Origin: Planctomycetota bacterium
Lineage (GTDB): Bacteria; Planctomycetota; Planctomycetia; Planctomycetales; Planctomycetaceae
NCBI GenBank assembly: GCA_030836185.1
Contig: JAURQH010000047.1
Location: 115,017-179,016, forward strand
Direction of reading: 5' to 3'
Length of the DNA stretch: 64,000 nt
Each line of letters starts with the position of its first letter. The first letter of the stretch is position 1. Of the stretch, positions 1-10,054 are shown piece after piece. A program made the position numbers and the translations under genes. Below the pieces are notes generated by a model that was not told the DNA's origin, made no database searches, and saw only the letters and a program-made list of their open reading frames with translations.

Positions 1-1160
1 TTCAGAGGGATCTCGTTAATCGCTTTCGGCAATCGTTCTCGGACCCGTTTTTCCACGATTTCAGGTTCGGAAAAGATCGACATTTGCTCGGCTGCTCCTG
101 TGTGAAAGAACATTGACTTTTCACACGCCATCTTCCAGCCAAGTTCCCGGCAGAGAATTCGATTCCAGCGTTCGCCAATGTCTCTTTTTCGAGGATCGTC
201 GCTATCGGCCCACCGTTTTACATCGACAAGAAATGTGGATTCGGTGAGTTTGCAATATTCATCCAGATGTTCGAGGGGATTTCCAGGAAACAGATGTTCC
301 ATAATCTCGCCGAAAATGTCTCCCAAAGATAAATCGAGTGAACGTACCGCGCGATGAAAATAAATGGATCGGAAGAGATTCGCACGCGTTTCGATAAAGT
401 TAATGAGAGTCGACAACCCACGAACATGGATTGTTAATCCCGAAGGCGTGAAGAAGCTGTAATGAAGTAGCCGTGAAATATCGAACGAACGAAGCGAGTA
501 GCCTGTCATGTAGGCGTCTCGCAAGACAAAGTCCATATTATCGACCGTATAGATACCGCTGAATAATGCGCGCAATTTGCGCAGCCAATCGGGTTGTCCT
601 TCGTGGTCATCTCGGCTTTTAGGCCGACGGATTAACCAGGAGATTTGTCGAGGTTCGAGTTCTTCTAAAGGCTGTAACTCTCCTCGTGGGTTCCGACGGA
701 TCTGTCGCAACAAATCCCCTAATTCATGTTCAATGATATGAGCGCCGATATCTTCATGTGTCAGGTCATACTGGTCGAGATAATGATCATCAAAGAAATG
801 CCCGAACGGTCCATGTCCAACATCGTGTAATAACGCCGCCATTCTCACCAAACTCTCGACGTAACCGCGAGAGGGAACATTGTCGCACGCTTCAACCAGC
901 GAATCGTACCAATGTTCGATGACTCGGGACGCGAGATGCATTGCTCCCAAGACATGCTGAAAACGCATATGTTCGGCGGAAGGAAAAACCCACCAAGCCG
1001 TTTGCAACTGATGAATTTGCCTCAGGCGCTGGACCCACGGGTGATCAATAATTTCCTGTTCAGAAACTTCGCCTTCAGGCAGGGATCCTTTTGAGACAAA
1101 GGGAATGTAGCCGTGAATCGGATCGTGGATGAGACTTTCGAGCTCAAAATCGCGGACCAT
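1..1160 (-). CDS. HD-domain phosphohydrolase (COG1078/SAMHD1-like), 3' end beyond window
   Basis: The minus-strand frame is open from an ATG at 1160 to the window edge, giving about 386 residues with no stop, so the gene continues to the left. The N-terminus (MVRDFELESLIHDPIHGYI) is typical of COG1078 proteins. The HD metal site is visible: Arg66-x-x-His69, His112-Asp113 in LLHDVGHGPFGH, then His116 and His121. Downstream come TVDNMDFVLRDAY and YSLRSFD-like stretches, also characteristic of this family. Known relatives are dNTP triphosphohydrolases or related nucleotide phosphohydrolases acting in the cytoplasm; the substrate here is an inference. A GGGAAG sequence lies about 8 nt before the start. 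The gene is divergent from trkH, with a 178 bp gap. Confidence 0.9.
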   Translation of the reverse strand, partial: MVRDFELESLIHDPIHGYIPFVSKGSLPEGEVSEQEIIDHPWVQRLRQIHQLQTAWWVFPSAEHMRFQHVLGAMHLASRVIEHWYDSLVEACDNVPSRGYVESLVRMAALLHDVGHGPFGHFFDDHYLDQYDLTHEDIGAHIIEHELGDLLRQIRRNPRGELQPLEELEPRQISWLIRRPKSRDDHEGQPDWLRKLRALFSGIYTVDNMDFVLRDAYMTGYSLRSFDISRLLHYSFFTPSGLTIHVRGLSTLINFIETRANLFRSIYFHRAVRSLDLSLGDIFGEIMEHLFPGNPLEHLDEYCKLTESTFLVDVKRWADSDDPRKRDIGERWNRILCRELGWKMACEKSMFFHTGAAEQMSIFSEPEIVEKRVRERLPKAINEIPL

Positions 1161-1338
1161 CAGAACTTCCCGTCATAAATCTCAGGAGAATTGCTATCGG
1201 CACGATGATAACTGATGAGACCCCTCTTCGGATAGTTGAGTTTCATTGTAGTACCCTCCCCGGATTCGCATGATCCAGACGGACTGCCGTGCGTAGAGAG
1301 AGTGGTTCTGGTATTTTGAGGATCGTCCCTTTCAGAGA

Positions 1339-3186
1339 ATGATTGATATGTTGCCTCCTGAAGAATCTCCAGAATTTCTTCGCTTTCGAGCAAGTCAGCA
1401 CGAGCGCGGGTCAACTCGACTCGTGCAGACAGAGATGTTTGCACTGATCACTGCCATCGTGACACTCGCGATTCGACACGGCTTGCGGCAGTCCTCCGAT
1501 CAGCAAACCGATTTACTCGGCGTTTTAATCGTGATGGCTTCCTTGACGATAGCCGTCTCTTGTATCACCCGCTATCGGTGGAGCCTGCGGCGTTCTTCAT
1601 TTTTGAAAGAACACTGGGCCAAGGTGAGTTTTGCGGGGCTGTTTTGCTTTGGCTCAATGCTTGTGTTCTCAACGGCGCATTTACTACCGTTTATCGATGG
1701 ACCAGCAGGACAAAGGTTTGAATGGTTGTATGTCTATTCGGAAGGATTGATTCTGGTCTTGGGATTACTCCAGGGCCTGTCGGCTAGTCGGGCGTATACC
1801 TCCAAAGGAATTAATCCGGCACTCTTGTTGGTTGGGTCGTTTGTTGTCTTGGTGATGATTGGAACCTTCCTGTTGATGTTGCCTCGTGCTCGTGCTGTCA
1901 TGCCAGGAGATTCTGTCGTCGAGAGCGCACCGTTTACGACCGCTCTTTTCACGGCAACTTCAGCCAGTTGTGTGACCGGATTGATTGTCGAACCGACGGG
2001 AACGTATTGGAGCCGCTTTGGACAATCGGTCATTCTGGTTTTGTTCCAGATCGGTGGACTGGGCATCATGACATTTTGTGCTCTATTCATCGCGTTGGCG
2101 GGTCGGCACCTGCAAGTTCAGGAAACAGCCACACTCAGAAAATTGCTCGATTCAGATCGGTTAGCAGACGTTCGACAATTGCTGATCACCATTTTAATTT
2201 TTACGTTTACCGCCGAAATAGTGGGTGCATTCCTGATGGCGGGATTGTGGCCGGATGCCGCTCCGAGCGAACAAGCCTTTCAGGCGATTTTTCACTCGGT
2301 CTCGGCTTTCTGTAACGCGGGGTTTTCCTTGACGGACAACAGTTTTGTCGGGATGGCAGATCGCTGGCAGATCTAGTTTGTTGTATCAGGATTGATTGTC
2401 GTGGGTGGTTTAGGGTTTGGTGTCGTTTTCAACTTGTATCGAGTTCTTCGCAAAAAAATACGTGGGCCAGGGAAACGGTACGCGATACGTGAGAATTTTT
2501 TCACTCAAACCCGGCTGAGTTTGACTTCGCGATTAGTCCTCTATTCGTCAGTCAGCTTGCTGGTGATTGGGACATTGGGGTTTGTCTTGTTGGAGTCATT
2601 TGCTTCAACCGGAGAAGATTTTACTCAAGTCGCCTGGAGCGATGCCTGGTTTCAATCGGTCTCTTTCCGAACCGCCGGCTTTAATACCGTCGATCTCGGA
2701 GAGCTACAAACCACCACCAAAATGTTCGCCATCGGCATGATGTTCATCGGAGCATCCCCCGGATCAACGGGAGGTGGCATCAAAACAATCTCGGTCGCAT
2801 TGGTCCTCTTATCGATTGTTTCGTTACTCAAAGGTAAGGACCGAGTGGAAGTTAGGCACCGCAGAATTCCTGCAAACCAAATTCAACGAGCGTTTCTCGT
2901 CGTCACATCGGGTTTGTTCATTGTCATGGTGGCTACTTTTTTACTCGTCTTGTTTGAAGCCAAACCCGCACAATTAATCGACCATTTGTTTGAAGCAACC
3001 AGCGCCTTTGCGACCGTCGGTTTATCGACCGGCATTACCGCAGAATTGACGACACCCTCTCGAATCGTCATCGTGTTCACGATGTTTATCGGTCGAGTCG
3101 GCCCATTGACGTTGCTGCTGGCATTGGCGGGAAAACAAAAACGTCCCGTCTACGATTTACCGGAAGAGCGAGTTGCGCTGGGTTAA
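1339..3186 (+). pseudogene. trkH: TrkH-type potassium uptake subunit interrupted by an in-frame TAG
   Basis: This is the membrane pore subunit of a Trk/Ktr K+ uptake system. The frame runs from ATG 1339 to a TAG at 2374-2376 (345 residues) and continues in the same frame to a TAA at 3186; read through, it would give about 615 residues. Four pore-loop repeats are recognisable: ASCVTGL and AFCNAGF before the stop, SFRTAGF and ATVGLSTG after it. The N-terminus carries extra membrane segments before the Trk core. A TTG at 2392 could restart translation but has no good ribosome binding site and would yield half a channel. The cause may be a true nonsense mutation, a sequencing error or stop readthrough; the sequence cannot decide. 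The TrkA-type regulator follows 38 nt later, as expected for an operon. Confidence 0.85.
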
Positions 3187-3224
3187 TCGACTTACCGATT
3201 CCTACATTATTCGGATAGACAATC

Positions 3225-3908
3225 ATGCATCGTATTGCCGTTATTGGTTTAGGACGTTTCGGAACCGCGCTTGCGCGTCAATTATCGGTGAGTGGAGCGC
3301 AGGTCATTGCCATTGATGCGGAGCAGCAATCTGTGGAAGAGATTAAAGACCAGGTTCCTGTGGCCGTTCGTCTCGACTCCACCGATAATCTGGCCTTAAA
3401 AAGCCAAAGTATCGATTCGGTCGATGTTGCCGTGGTGGCGATTGGAGAAAACTTTGAAGCCGCCCTTCTCACGACGGTCATCCTCACGAAGTTTGGAGTT
3501 CCAAAAATTATCTGCCGCGCTCAATCAGTCTTCCACGCCGAAATTTTCAAACAGATCGGCGCCCATCAAGTGATTCAACCCGAATTACAGTCGGGAGAAC
3601 ATCTGGGCCGTCAACTGGCAAACCCCCGTATTGACGATTTTATCAAACTCGGAGAAGACTTCTCCTTAATTGAGTTGCATGCTCCTAAACAGTTTCAGGG
3701 TAAATCTCTCGCAACTCTTCGCTTGCGACAAGATTACGGCGTCAACCTGGTCGCACTCATGAGAAAAAAGATAGAAGTGACTGAGGAAGGTGAAGTCACT
3801 CGCACAAAAATCATGGCCGTTCTCGACGCCGAAGAAGTGATTTGCGATCAAGATGTCTTAATGCTGGTTGGTTCCGACGACGCGCTCGCCAAACTTCCAC
3901 AAGAATAA
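3225..3908 (+). CDS. trkA: TrkA/KtrA-type RCK regulator of potassium uptake
   Basis: This 227-residue protein is the cytosolic gating ring subunit that binds nucleotide and controls the TrkH channel. The N-terminal Rossmann fold shows GLGRFG near residue 7 and an acidic residue at the end of strand 2 (AIDAEQQ), the usual NAD(H) pattern. A TrkA_C domain occupies about residues 140-225 (LIELHAPKQFQGKSL). Its length fits the single-RCK KtrA class rather than the double-length E. coli TrkA. It lies 38 nt after the interrupted trkH and is itself intact, so decay, if real, has not reached it. It ends 14 nt before the convergent membrane-protein gene. Confidence 0.92.
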   Translation: MHRIAVIGLGRFGTALARQLSVSGAQVIAIDAEQQSVEEIKDQVPVAVRLDSTDNLALKSQSIDSVDVAVVAIGENFEAALLTTVILTKFGVPKIICRAQSVFHAEIFKQIGAHQVIQPELQSGEHLGRQLANPRIDDFIKLGEDFSLIELHAPKQFQGKSLATLRLRQDYGVNLVALMRKKIEVTEEGEVTRTKIMAVLDAEEVICDQDVLMLVGSDDALAKLPQE

Positions 3909-3922
3909 TCGTGGGAACCTTC

Positions 3923-4936
3923 CTACAGTCGGTCCTGTTTTCGAATTGGTAAATACGTAAGCCAAAGTTCGGGGATGGCACGAAGTGCAGATTCCAACGT
4001 CAGTGACTCGCGTTCCATGACGAGCTGTCGCGGTTTCAATCCCGCTCGTAAGGTTCGAATTCGCAGCGGAGAGATTTGCAACGGGCTACCTACCAATAAA
4101 ACCGATCTTACATCGTTCTCGACTCTTAATTTTTCTAATTGGCTTTGGAATTGGTGATCTGCCGTTGATGTTCCCGCGATCATCGTGATTTTCAAGTCAT
4201 GTTGATCAACAAGAGATTGAAATCTTTCTTGCCAAACTGAGGTCGTCTCTTCCGATCCGACGAGAATCAGTTGAGTCGGTTCAGTGATCGAAAAATATCG
4301 ACTCAAATCGTGGGCGGCATCGACTGTGGGATCCGGTAAATCATCGACAGCAAATAAGATTGTTTGTGAGGGAACCGCATCGGTTGTTTGTCCCAGACAA
4401 TAAATATGGGACAGAGGAACAACCAGTAAACACAAATCAAACGCAATGATCGCCAAGAGCAACCCCCCTTGTCGACCACGTTCGACTTCACTCGGTTGAG
4501 AGAGTCCGACAAAGATAACCGACAAAATTCCCGTCACTTGCAAGACAAACGGAACCCTGACGGGGGAATCGATCATGCCGGCATCTCTCGCAGTATACCA
4601 ATTCCAAACTTGTAGTAAGGAAAATCCCAGTAACAGCCCAGTCATGGTCCAGGTGAGACCACGTACAATTTTGGGTTCTCGTTCGGTGAAGGCGTAAACC
4701 AACAACAAAACTCCGAACAATGCGCTCGCCCCACGTTGTGCGGTCGAAGGAAACGGTAACTCTCCCAACCACCAAACGGTGTAGGAATCACCCCAAAGAA
4801 AAACTTGCAGGAGCAAAAACAAACCCCAAAAGACCGCCACCCCACGCGAAATCGATTCCCAAGCGGGGCGCCGATCGATGGTGGAGCGTTGTGGCTTTGT
4901 CGGCCTGTTTACGACCGGACGTGCAGCACTCGACAT
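3923..4936 (-). CDS. Multi-pass membrane protein with a C-terminal soluble domain, function unknown
   Basis: This protein has 337 residues. A basic, Pro-rich N-terminus is followed by about five hydrophobic helices between residues 30 and 185 (for example GVAVFWGLFLLLQVFL and GLLLAIIAFDLCLLVV). A soluble domain of about 150 residues follows. It holds LILVGSEETTS and SVLLVGSPLQISPLR, which faintly recall the DUF218/ElyC-YdcF fold, where a loop of this kind follows the last core strand; the resemblance is too weak to assign. The start at 4936 has AGGA about 8 nt upstream. It is 100 nt downstream of a small gene on the same strand and converges on trkA. Confidence 0.7.
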   Translation of the reverse strand: MSSAARPVVNRPTKPQRSTIDRRPAWESISRGVAVFWGLFLLLQVFLWGDSYTVWWLGELPFPSTAQRGASALFGVLLLVYAFTEREPKIVRGLTWTMTGLLLGFSLLQVWNWYTARDAGMIDSPVRVPFVLQVTGILSVIFVGLSQPSEVERGRQGGLLLAIIAFDLCLLVVPLSHIYCLGQTTDAVPSQTILFAVDDLPDPTVDAAHDLSRYFSITEPTQLILVGSEETTSVWQERFQSLVDQHDLKITMIAGTSTADHQFQSQLEKLRVENDVRSVLLVGSPLQISPLRIRTLRAGLKPRQLVMERESLTLESALRAIPELWLTYLPIRKQDRL

Positions 4937-5035
4937 AAGACATCCTGAGGGGCAATTGATGCGAGAGGACCGGTCCTCTCAGGGGGATTCCATTTCAGAA
5001 ACAAATCGTCGTAGTTCGGACGATTTTCTGCAACC

Positions 5036-5425
5036 TCAGTTCCCGGGTGAATTTGTCGATATCAGGGTTTGCCCTATCGCGAGTAATTCATCCAATTGTT
5101 GATTACAAAAATGTATACCGATGACGGCTTGCTGAAAGTTGGTATGCGTGGAAGCTTCTTTCGCATCAGATTCAAATTGATGTGCGGCGGTTTTGAGCTT
5201 TCCGATCTTCTTTCTCAGCATGTGCAGATAACCGGGGGGATCATCAATGCGTGTTTCCAACGCCCGGGACGTATCAAAGACGGCTCGTACGATTCCCATC
5301 AACTCGGGAAAGTCTTCCACTTCTTCACTATGTTTGATGAAAGTCCGCACCATCCAGGCGTTCGCCATCACTTGCTGACAACGATTCACCACGTCTGGCA
5401 ATGTTTGGGGGAGTGATTCATTCAT
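5036..5425 (-). CDS. Small helical protein, function unknown
   Basis: This protein has 129 residues and appears wholly helical and soluble, with no signal peptide or membrane segment. Notable stretches are VMANAWMVRTFIKHSEE and HMLRKKIGKLKTAAHQFES. It starts only 5 nt after the stop of the upstream SDR gene, so the two are very likely co-transcribed and may be translationally coupled. I do not recognise a domain. The long open frame on the opposite strand in this region lacks a sensible start or composition and is taken as a shadow. Confidence 0.7.
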   Translation of the reverse strand: MNESLPQTLPDVVNRCQQVMANAWMVRTFIKHSEEVEDFPELMGIVRAVFDTSRALETRIDDPPGYLHMLRKKIGKLKTAAHQFESDAKEASTHTNFQQAVIGIHFCNQQLDELLAIGQTLISTNSPGN

Positions 5426-5430
5426 CGTTG

Positions 5431-6213
5431 TTACATTTGCCCATCAGCACGATTGCTCCACCACGGTAAACTGACACCGCCATCCATCGTCACGGTACTT
5501 CCCGTCATATAGTCAGCATCGGCAGAGAGCATAAAGGCGATCCCCTTAGCCATCTCTTCGGGAGTTCCCATTCTCCCCCAAGGCAAATTTGCTGAACCTT
5601 CCTCAATTTGCTCTTCCGTGAAAAATTTTCGTTCTCCCGGAGTATCAATCCAACCGGGATGAATCAGATTGACATTAATCCGATGCTCGGCCAATTCAAT
5701 CGCCGCGGTTCGTGCCATGTGATCAATGGCGGCTTTCGACATATTATAGGCCATGGCTGTTGGAATGGGGATCACCCCATGCGGCGAACTAACAACAACA
5801 ATCGAACCTTTCGTTTTGGCCTTCACCATCTGTTGAGAAGCCGCTCGCACACCATAAAATGCCCCCCACATGCTGACATCGACTGTGCGCCGAAAACCGT
5901 CCATATCGGCATTGATCATTAACTCTCGATCAGAATACGCCGCGTTAGAAACATAGCCGTAAAGTTCGCCAAATTCTTCGATTGTTTTGGCGACCATTTC
6001 TTCGACAGCGTTTTGATCAGCGACATCCGCTTGAAGCAGCAGACATTTTTGACCGAGTGATTCAATCTCTTGTTTGACAGCCTCCGCTTCTTCAGTATGT
6101 GAACGGTAATTGAGCCCAATATTGGCCCCCTCGGAGGCAAGCTGAAGTGCAACAGCACGACCGATGCCGCGCGAAGCGCCCGTTACGATGACAGTCTGGC
6201 CTTCAAATCTCAT
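5431..6213 (-). CDS. Short-chain dehydrogenase/reductase
   Basis: A classical SDR oxidoreductase of 260 residues, most like the 3-oxoacyl-ACP reductase or glucose 1-dehydrogenase groups. The nucleotide-binding motif TGASRGIG is at residues 11-18, the structural NAA motif is at about 90-92, and the catalytic Ser (about 142), Tyr156 and Lys160 are all present (YNMSK). The NYRSH stretch after strand 2 (Arg37) suggests NADP(H) preference, an inference. The C-terminal GSTVTMDGGVSLP is typical. The ATG at 6213 has AAGGA 8 nt upstream. The substrate cannot be told. It forms an apparent two-gene unit with the 129-residue protein downstream. Confidence 0.9.
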   Translation of the reverse strand: MRFEGQTVIVTGASRGIGRAVALQLASEGANIGLNYRSHTEEAEAVKQEIESLGQKCLLLQADVADQNAVEEMVAKTIEEFGELYGYVSNAAYSDRELMINADMDGFRRTVDVSMWGAFYGVRAASQQMVKAKTKGSIVVVSSPHGVIPIPTAMAYNMSKAAIDHMARTAAIELAEHRINVNLIHPGWIDTPGERKFFTEEQIEEGSANLPWGRMGTPEEMAKGIAFMLSADADYMTGSTVTMDGGVSLPWWSNRADGQM

Positions 6214-6464
6214 ATCAAACGTCCTTCAAGAGAAGTCACTCATAGTCTGGATGAGCAATATTTTAGCAGCAGAGCGTATACGATGTGAGGAAGTGAACCG
6301 CACAATTGCCATTCCCGGCGAAATCTTCAGAGCGAAAATCGTGATTTTACAATAACTTATGTCTTGTGAATTCAATCTGGGCAGAAAATCGCTTGTCTGC
6401 TACGATTCCACCCACTCAATCAGATATTGAGGGCGTATTCGAACCCCAAGAACGATTTCATCTC

Positions 6465-6803
6465 GTGAAACCAAATCACAATATCATATTATGTCTTCCT
6501 CTCGGAATTCTGGCCTGCTTGGCTTCCGGCTGTGTCAGTCCTTTGAATACGCGCTTTCCTCAACCGTTTATCTACAATCAAAAAGCAGAAGCCGTCTCTT
6601 ATCAGTATCACGATCCGTTTCCTGATGAAAATATCGGGCCCGGCGTGGGAACTCGCCCGCCGTCGTTCCAGACTCAAAGAGACCCAGCACGACGCGCTGC
6701 GGAAAATCGATTGCTGAGAGGTTATAATCTGGAAGGAGCCCCAACCGGCTCGTTGCCTCCCAAAACAAGTTGGGATTATCCAGAAGCTGTGCAGACCCAA
6801 TAA
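6465..6803 (+). CDS. Small predicted lipoprotein
   Basis: A GTG start at 6465 gives about 112 residues beginning with a basic tip, a hydrophobic stretch and the lipobox LASGC, so it is probably a lipid-anchored envelope protein. The frame stays open upstream to an ATG at 6366, but that start would put about 33 polar residues before the signal peptide, so I prefer GTG. The mature part is Pro- and Arg-rich with no known domain (VGTRPPSFQTQRDPARRAAENRLL). It lies 38 nt before the prenyltransferase-fold gene and may be co-transcribed with it. Confidence 0.6.
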   Translation: MKPNHNIILCLPLGILACLASGCVSPLNTRFPQPFIYNQKAEAVSYQYHDPFPDENIGPGVGTRPPSFQTQRDPARRAAENRLLRGYNLEGAPTGSLPPKTSWDYPEAVQTQ

Positions 6804-6841
6804 ACTCTCGATGACACTTCGTCGGGAAGGAATACCGCCCG

Positions 6842-7906
6842 ATGACTGATCTCATTTCTCGTCGCCAAATGCTGCTGTCTTTTTTATTGGGAGGACTTTC
6901 GGGATCGAAACTCTCTTATAGTCTCGTTGCTCAAGACACAAATGATGATGCCCGCCGATTGGTGACTCCCCAAATTCGCCAGACCATCGAACGAAGCTTA
7001 GAATCTCTGGCAGCTACGCAGCACCAAGATGGCTCGTTTGGATCGGGGACTGTCGAAAGTCATAGCATCGGAGTGACAGCTCTTGTCGGCCTGGCATATC
7101 TTGCGGGAGGCCATACACCCGGCAACGGGCCTTATGGTGAAACCGTGGAACGAATCACTGATTTTCTCATTTCTCGTTGTGATGCCAACGGTTTTATTCA
7201 GAGACCAAATTCTCGGACTCATGGCCCGATGTACGGGCACGGATTTGCGGTCACTTATCTCGCCGAGATTTACGGCATGACCGAACGAGAAAACCTGAAG
7301 GGCTGTCTCGACCGAGCCATCAAATTGATTCTCTCTTCTCAAAATGAAGAGGGGGGTTGGCGTTACCAGCCCAAGCCATCTGATGCCGATGTTTCTGTGA
7401 CAGTTTGCCAAATCATGGCACTGCGTTCGGGAAAGAACGCAGGATTATACGTGCCAAAAGAAACCATCGACAATGCGGTCAACTATCTGAAGGCCAGCCA
7501 AAATTCTGATGGTGGATTTCGCTACCAGAAAGGGCGTCAACCAGAATCCGAATTTGCGCGTTCTGCTGCCGCACTTGTGGGTTTGAATTCTGCGGGTATC
7601 TATGAGGGCCAAGCCATCGAAGATGGCCTCAAGTTTTTGTCACGGTATCGCCCCGGTACCAGAGGACCGAGACATTTCCAAATTCAGAACTACTTCTACG
7701 GCCACTATTATGCAGTGCAGGTCATGTGGCATTGTGCAGGCGACGAGTGGCCACTGTGGTATCAAAGTGTGAGCGAAGAAATTCTCTCGATGAAACGCGA
7801 CAACGGATTATGGCGAGACAATGTCATTTGCCCCGAATACTCAACCGCAATGGCATGTCTCATACTTGAGATGCCATTCAACTTTCTGCCAATTTTCCAG
7901 CGATGA
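6842..7906 (+). CDS. Secreted prenyltransferase/squalene-oxidase repeat protein with Tat-like signal
   Basis: This protein has 354 residues. The N-terminus has a twin-arginine motif (SRRQMLLSFLLGG), suggesting Tat export. The rest is a toroid of alpha-alpha repeats of the prenyltransferase/squalene-cyclase type, seen as QDGSFGSG, EEGGWRYQP and SDGGFRYQ at about 50-residue spacing. Squalene-cyclase catalytic DxDD is not seen, so cyclase activity should not be assumed. Exported proteins of this fold are common in planctomycetes and their role is unknown. GGAAGGA lies about 10 nt before the ATG. It converges on the next gene, 21 nt away. Confidence 0.85.
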   Translation: MTDLISRRQMLLSFLLGGLSGSKLSYSLVAQDTNDDARRLVTPQIRQTIERSLESLAATQHQDGSFGSGTVESHSIGVTALVGLAYLAGGHTPGNGPYGETVERITDFLISRCDANGFIQRPNSRTHGPMYGHGFAVTYLAEIYGMTERENLKGCLDRAIKLILSSQNEEGGWRYQPKPSDADVSVTVCQIMALRSGKNAGLYVPKETIDNAVNYLKASQNSDGGFRYQKGRQPESEFARSAAALVGLNSAGIYEGQAIEDGLKFLSRYRPGTRGPRHFQIQNYFYGHYYAVQVMWHCAGDEWPLWYQSVSEEILSMKRDNGLWRDNVICPEYSTAMACLILEMPFNFLPIFQR

Positions 7907-7927
7907 GCAAAACTACGCGGTGAAAAA

Positions 7928-9751
7928 CTACTCAGCCGCGGCTGCCTCTTTGCTTTTGAGTTCAGTTCCAGGATCGGCGAGTGTGACGGTAAATTTAGCC
8001 AACAAATGACCGGCAAAACGTAGCAAGCCAGTGTCGAGCTGCCCGCCACCCGTCACATTATCTCCATCCCTCTTCAGTGAGAACGTCAGAATATCATTAC
8101 CCGATTTGAAGGAGCTGATCGCGATTTCCCGCAATTCATCCTGACTCACCTTGGGTTTGGTGTCTTCTTCACCATCAGTCGTCGTTTCTGCTTCGGCAAC
8201 TTTTTCTTCGACTGCCGGGTCCTCCGGGGTGATGTAACGTCCTCGCCATTCGACCCAAGGCCCCAGTTTCAGGAACAATGAGACAAATTCCATAGAAGGC
8301 TTTTCGATCTTGGTGTCATTTGCTTTGGTCACTGCGGTTTTGATCGCATCGATTCCATCTGCTCCAATCGCATACCAGAACTCATGCTCGCCTACTCCAA
8401 AGTACAACGTGTCACCGCCAAACAAATCCATGTAGGCCGCCTTCATATCGGCTGAGGCAGTAAACGAGTGAATGGTCACTCCGGCATGTGTTTCGATATT
8501 CAGGTTCACTTCGCGATCAGGACGACCTTTCTTAACCAGCTCGATGGCGCGACTGACACTTTTTGCATTCTTGAACGCCATCCCGCCTTGCAGTGTGAAT
8601 TTCCCGTCGGCAGAAGGTGCGGTGAGCACGTAACCGTCAAGCCGGCCCTCTTTTAGTGTGTCGATCATCGAAGCTGACAAAATTTTGACGATCTCGTCAT
8701 AAGCTTCCTTTTGGCTGTCGTCGAATTTGTCCGAATTTTTCACTTCGGCCAGTCCGCTTTCGCGGTAAAGTTCCATGATGCCAACGAGGTTCGACTTTTG
8801 TTGCTCGTCGAGCGGAAGGTTAATACTGCCGTGTAGAATTTTTCCTTCAGGAACCGGTAATCCTTCAAAACGTGAGGGCACTTGCCCCAATTGCTCCACC
8901 GCTTCTGCCAACATCGATTTTTTATCAGGGACCAAATTAATCGAGAGGTTGCCGGTGTTCTTTTCGTTATCAAGTAACCAACCGATCACGGCTTCTTTCG
9001 GATCGGCAAAGTAGCGAGCCAATTCGTCCAATTGAAGTTCGCTAACGGCACGACGCAACTCATAATCTTCCTTGGTTTCATCTTCTTTCTGTTTGACGGC
9101 CGCTAATAGCTCTTCTTTGATCGATTCATATTCTTTGCGACGATCTTTGGCAGAGCCTTTTTTATTCAACATGTAAAACAAAACATCGAATATTGTTTTT
9201 TCATTTTTATCGAGAGCGTATTTCTTAACATCATTATCGATGGGGTCGAATCCACGCGCGGGAACAACCTCGCGGTCGGGACCAATCACACCGAAATCAT
9301 CTATGACTCGCAGGATTCCTTCATAGGCATTAGAGAGTTCGTAGTAAGTGCGAGTCCGACGTTTCGGTTCGATCCCAAACAGTTCCAGGTTTTCCAGAAA
9401 ATCATTCAAATCTGCGATAGGAAATGATGAACGATACTTCACGCCCTCATCCGAATTGACGAGGTCAACTCGAATCAGACGCGTCGGATCGACACCTAAC
9501 AGAAAGACATCATCGAGATATCGTTTCAGCACATCCCAGGGCTGTTCGACTTCATTAGCACGACCTTTGAGCTCACGCACCAACTCCAAATTGGGATTCA
9601 ATTCCAACATGAGTTTCAAGTCGGCTTTGATTGCATCCGCGCTGGAAAGCGCGATTGAAATTTTGGGGTCCTTCTCGTCACCAAACAAGGAAACAAGAGG
9701 GAAGCAGGCCAGGCAAAGAGCTAATCCGGTAATCCGGAGGAGATGTTTCAC
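7928..9751 (-). CDS. Large exported protein, function unknown
   Basis: This protein has 607 residues. It starts at a GTG (9749-9751) with an excellent AAGGAG 6 nt upstream. A Sec signal peptide covers about residues 1-24 (LALCLACFPLVSLFGD). The mature protein is acidic, with Lys/Glu-rich helical stretches around residues 190-260 (KDRRKEYESIKEELLAAVKQKEDETKEDYE is split here by position, residues 200-230), then beta-rich segments and a Glu/Thr-rich linker near 535-555. No enzymatic motif was recognised. It lies on the same strand as, and 303 nt downstream of, the zinc-ribbon protein. Confidence 0.75.
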   Translation of the reverse strand: MKHLLRITGLALCLACFPLVSLFGDEKDPKISIALSSADAIKADLKLMLELNPNLELVRELKGRANEVEQPWDVLKRYLDDVFLLGVDPTRLIRVDLVNSDEGVKYRSSFPIADLNDFLENLELFGIEPKRRTRTYYELSNAYEGILRVIDDFGVIGPDREVVPARGFDPIDNDVKKYALDKNEKTIFDVLFYMLNKKGSAKDRRKEYESIKEELLAAVKQKEDETKEDYELRRAVSELQLDELARYFADPKEAVIGWLLDNEKNTGNLSINLVPDKKSMLAEAVEQLGQVPSRFEGLPVPEGKILHGSINLPLDEQQKSNLVGIMELYRESGLAEVKNSDKFDDSQKEAYDEIVKILSASMIDTLKEGRLDGYVLTAPSADGKFTLQGGMAFKNAKSVSRAIELVKKGRPDREVNLNIETHAGVTIHSFTASADMKAAYMDLFGGDTLYFGVGEHEFWYAIGADGIDAIKTAVTKANDTKIEKPSMEFVSLFLKLGPWVEWRGRYITPEDPAVEEKVAEAETTTDGEEDTKPKVSQDELREIAISSFKSGNDILTFSLKRDGDNVTGGGQLDTGLLRFAGHLLAKFTVTLADPGTELKSKEAAAAE

Positions 9752-10054
9752 AAGAAACTCCTTTTTCGATTCATCAATCGTGATGTATTTCTGGGTGATC
9801 CGATCACAGACAGTCGTCAGACGTGAGGGAAATCACATCTCAGACGTTGACGTAATACTAAGACTATCAGCTTGTTATGGAAAGTCCGAAAACGCACGTT
9901 TCAGGTGGAAATTGCCCAACAAGGAAGACGGGTTTGAGTTCAATCTCTCCAAGATTCAGTCCAAAACCGACACCAAACGAGTCATTTTCTCCTAATTTCA
10001 CTATTTTTACAGAACTAACATTACTCAAGCCACGCAGGGACAGCTTTCTCGACT
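9752..10054 (-). other. Intergenic stretch upstream of the 607-residue protein
   Basis: This 303 bp region separates two minus-strand genes. Apart from the ribosome binding site of the downstream gene I see no RNA gene, repeat, terminator or convincing small coding frame. A promoter for the downstream gene probably lies here but I cannot point to it. Confidence 0.4.

Noticed and set aside
2392..3186. A separate second gene encoding half of TrkH
   Set aside because: It has the same frame as the part before the TAG, no ribosome site at its TTG, and begins in the middle of a conserved TrkH segment.
5096..5416. Plus-strand open frame of 106 codons opposite the 129-residue gene
   Set aside because: No ribosome site, no recognisable composition, and the minus-strand gene has tight operon spacing with the SDR gene.
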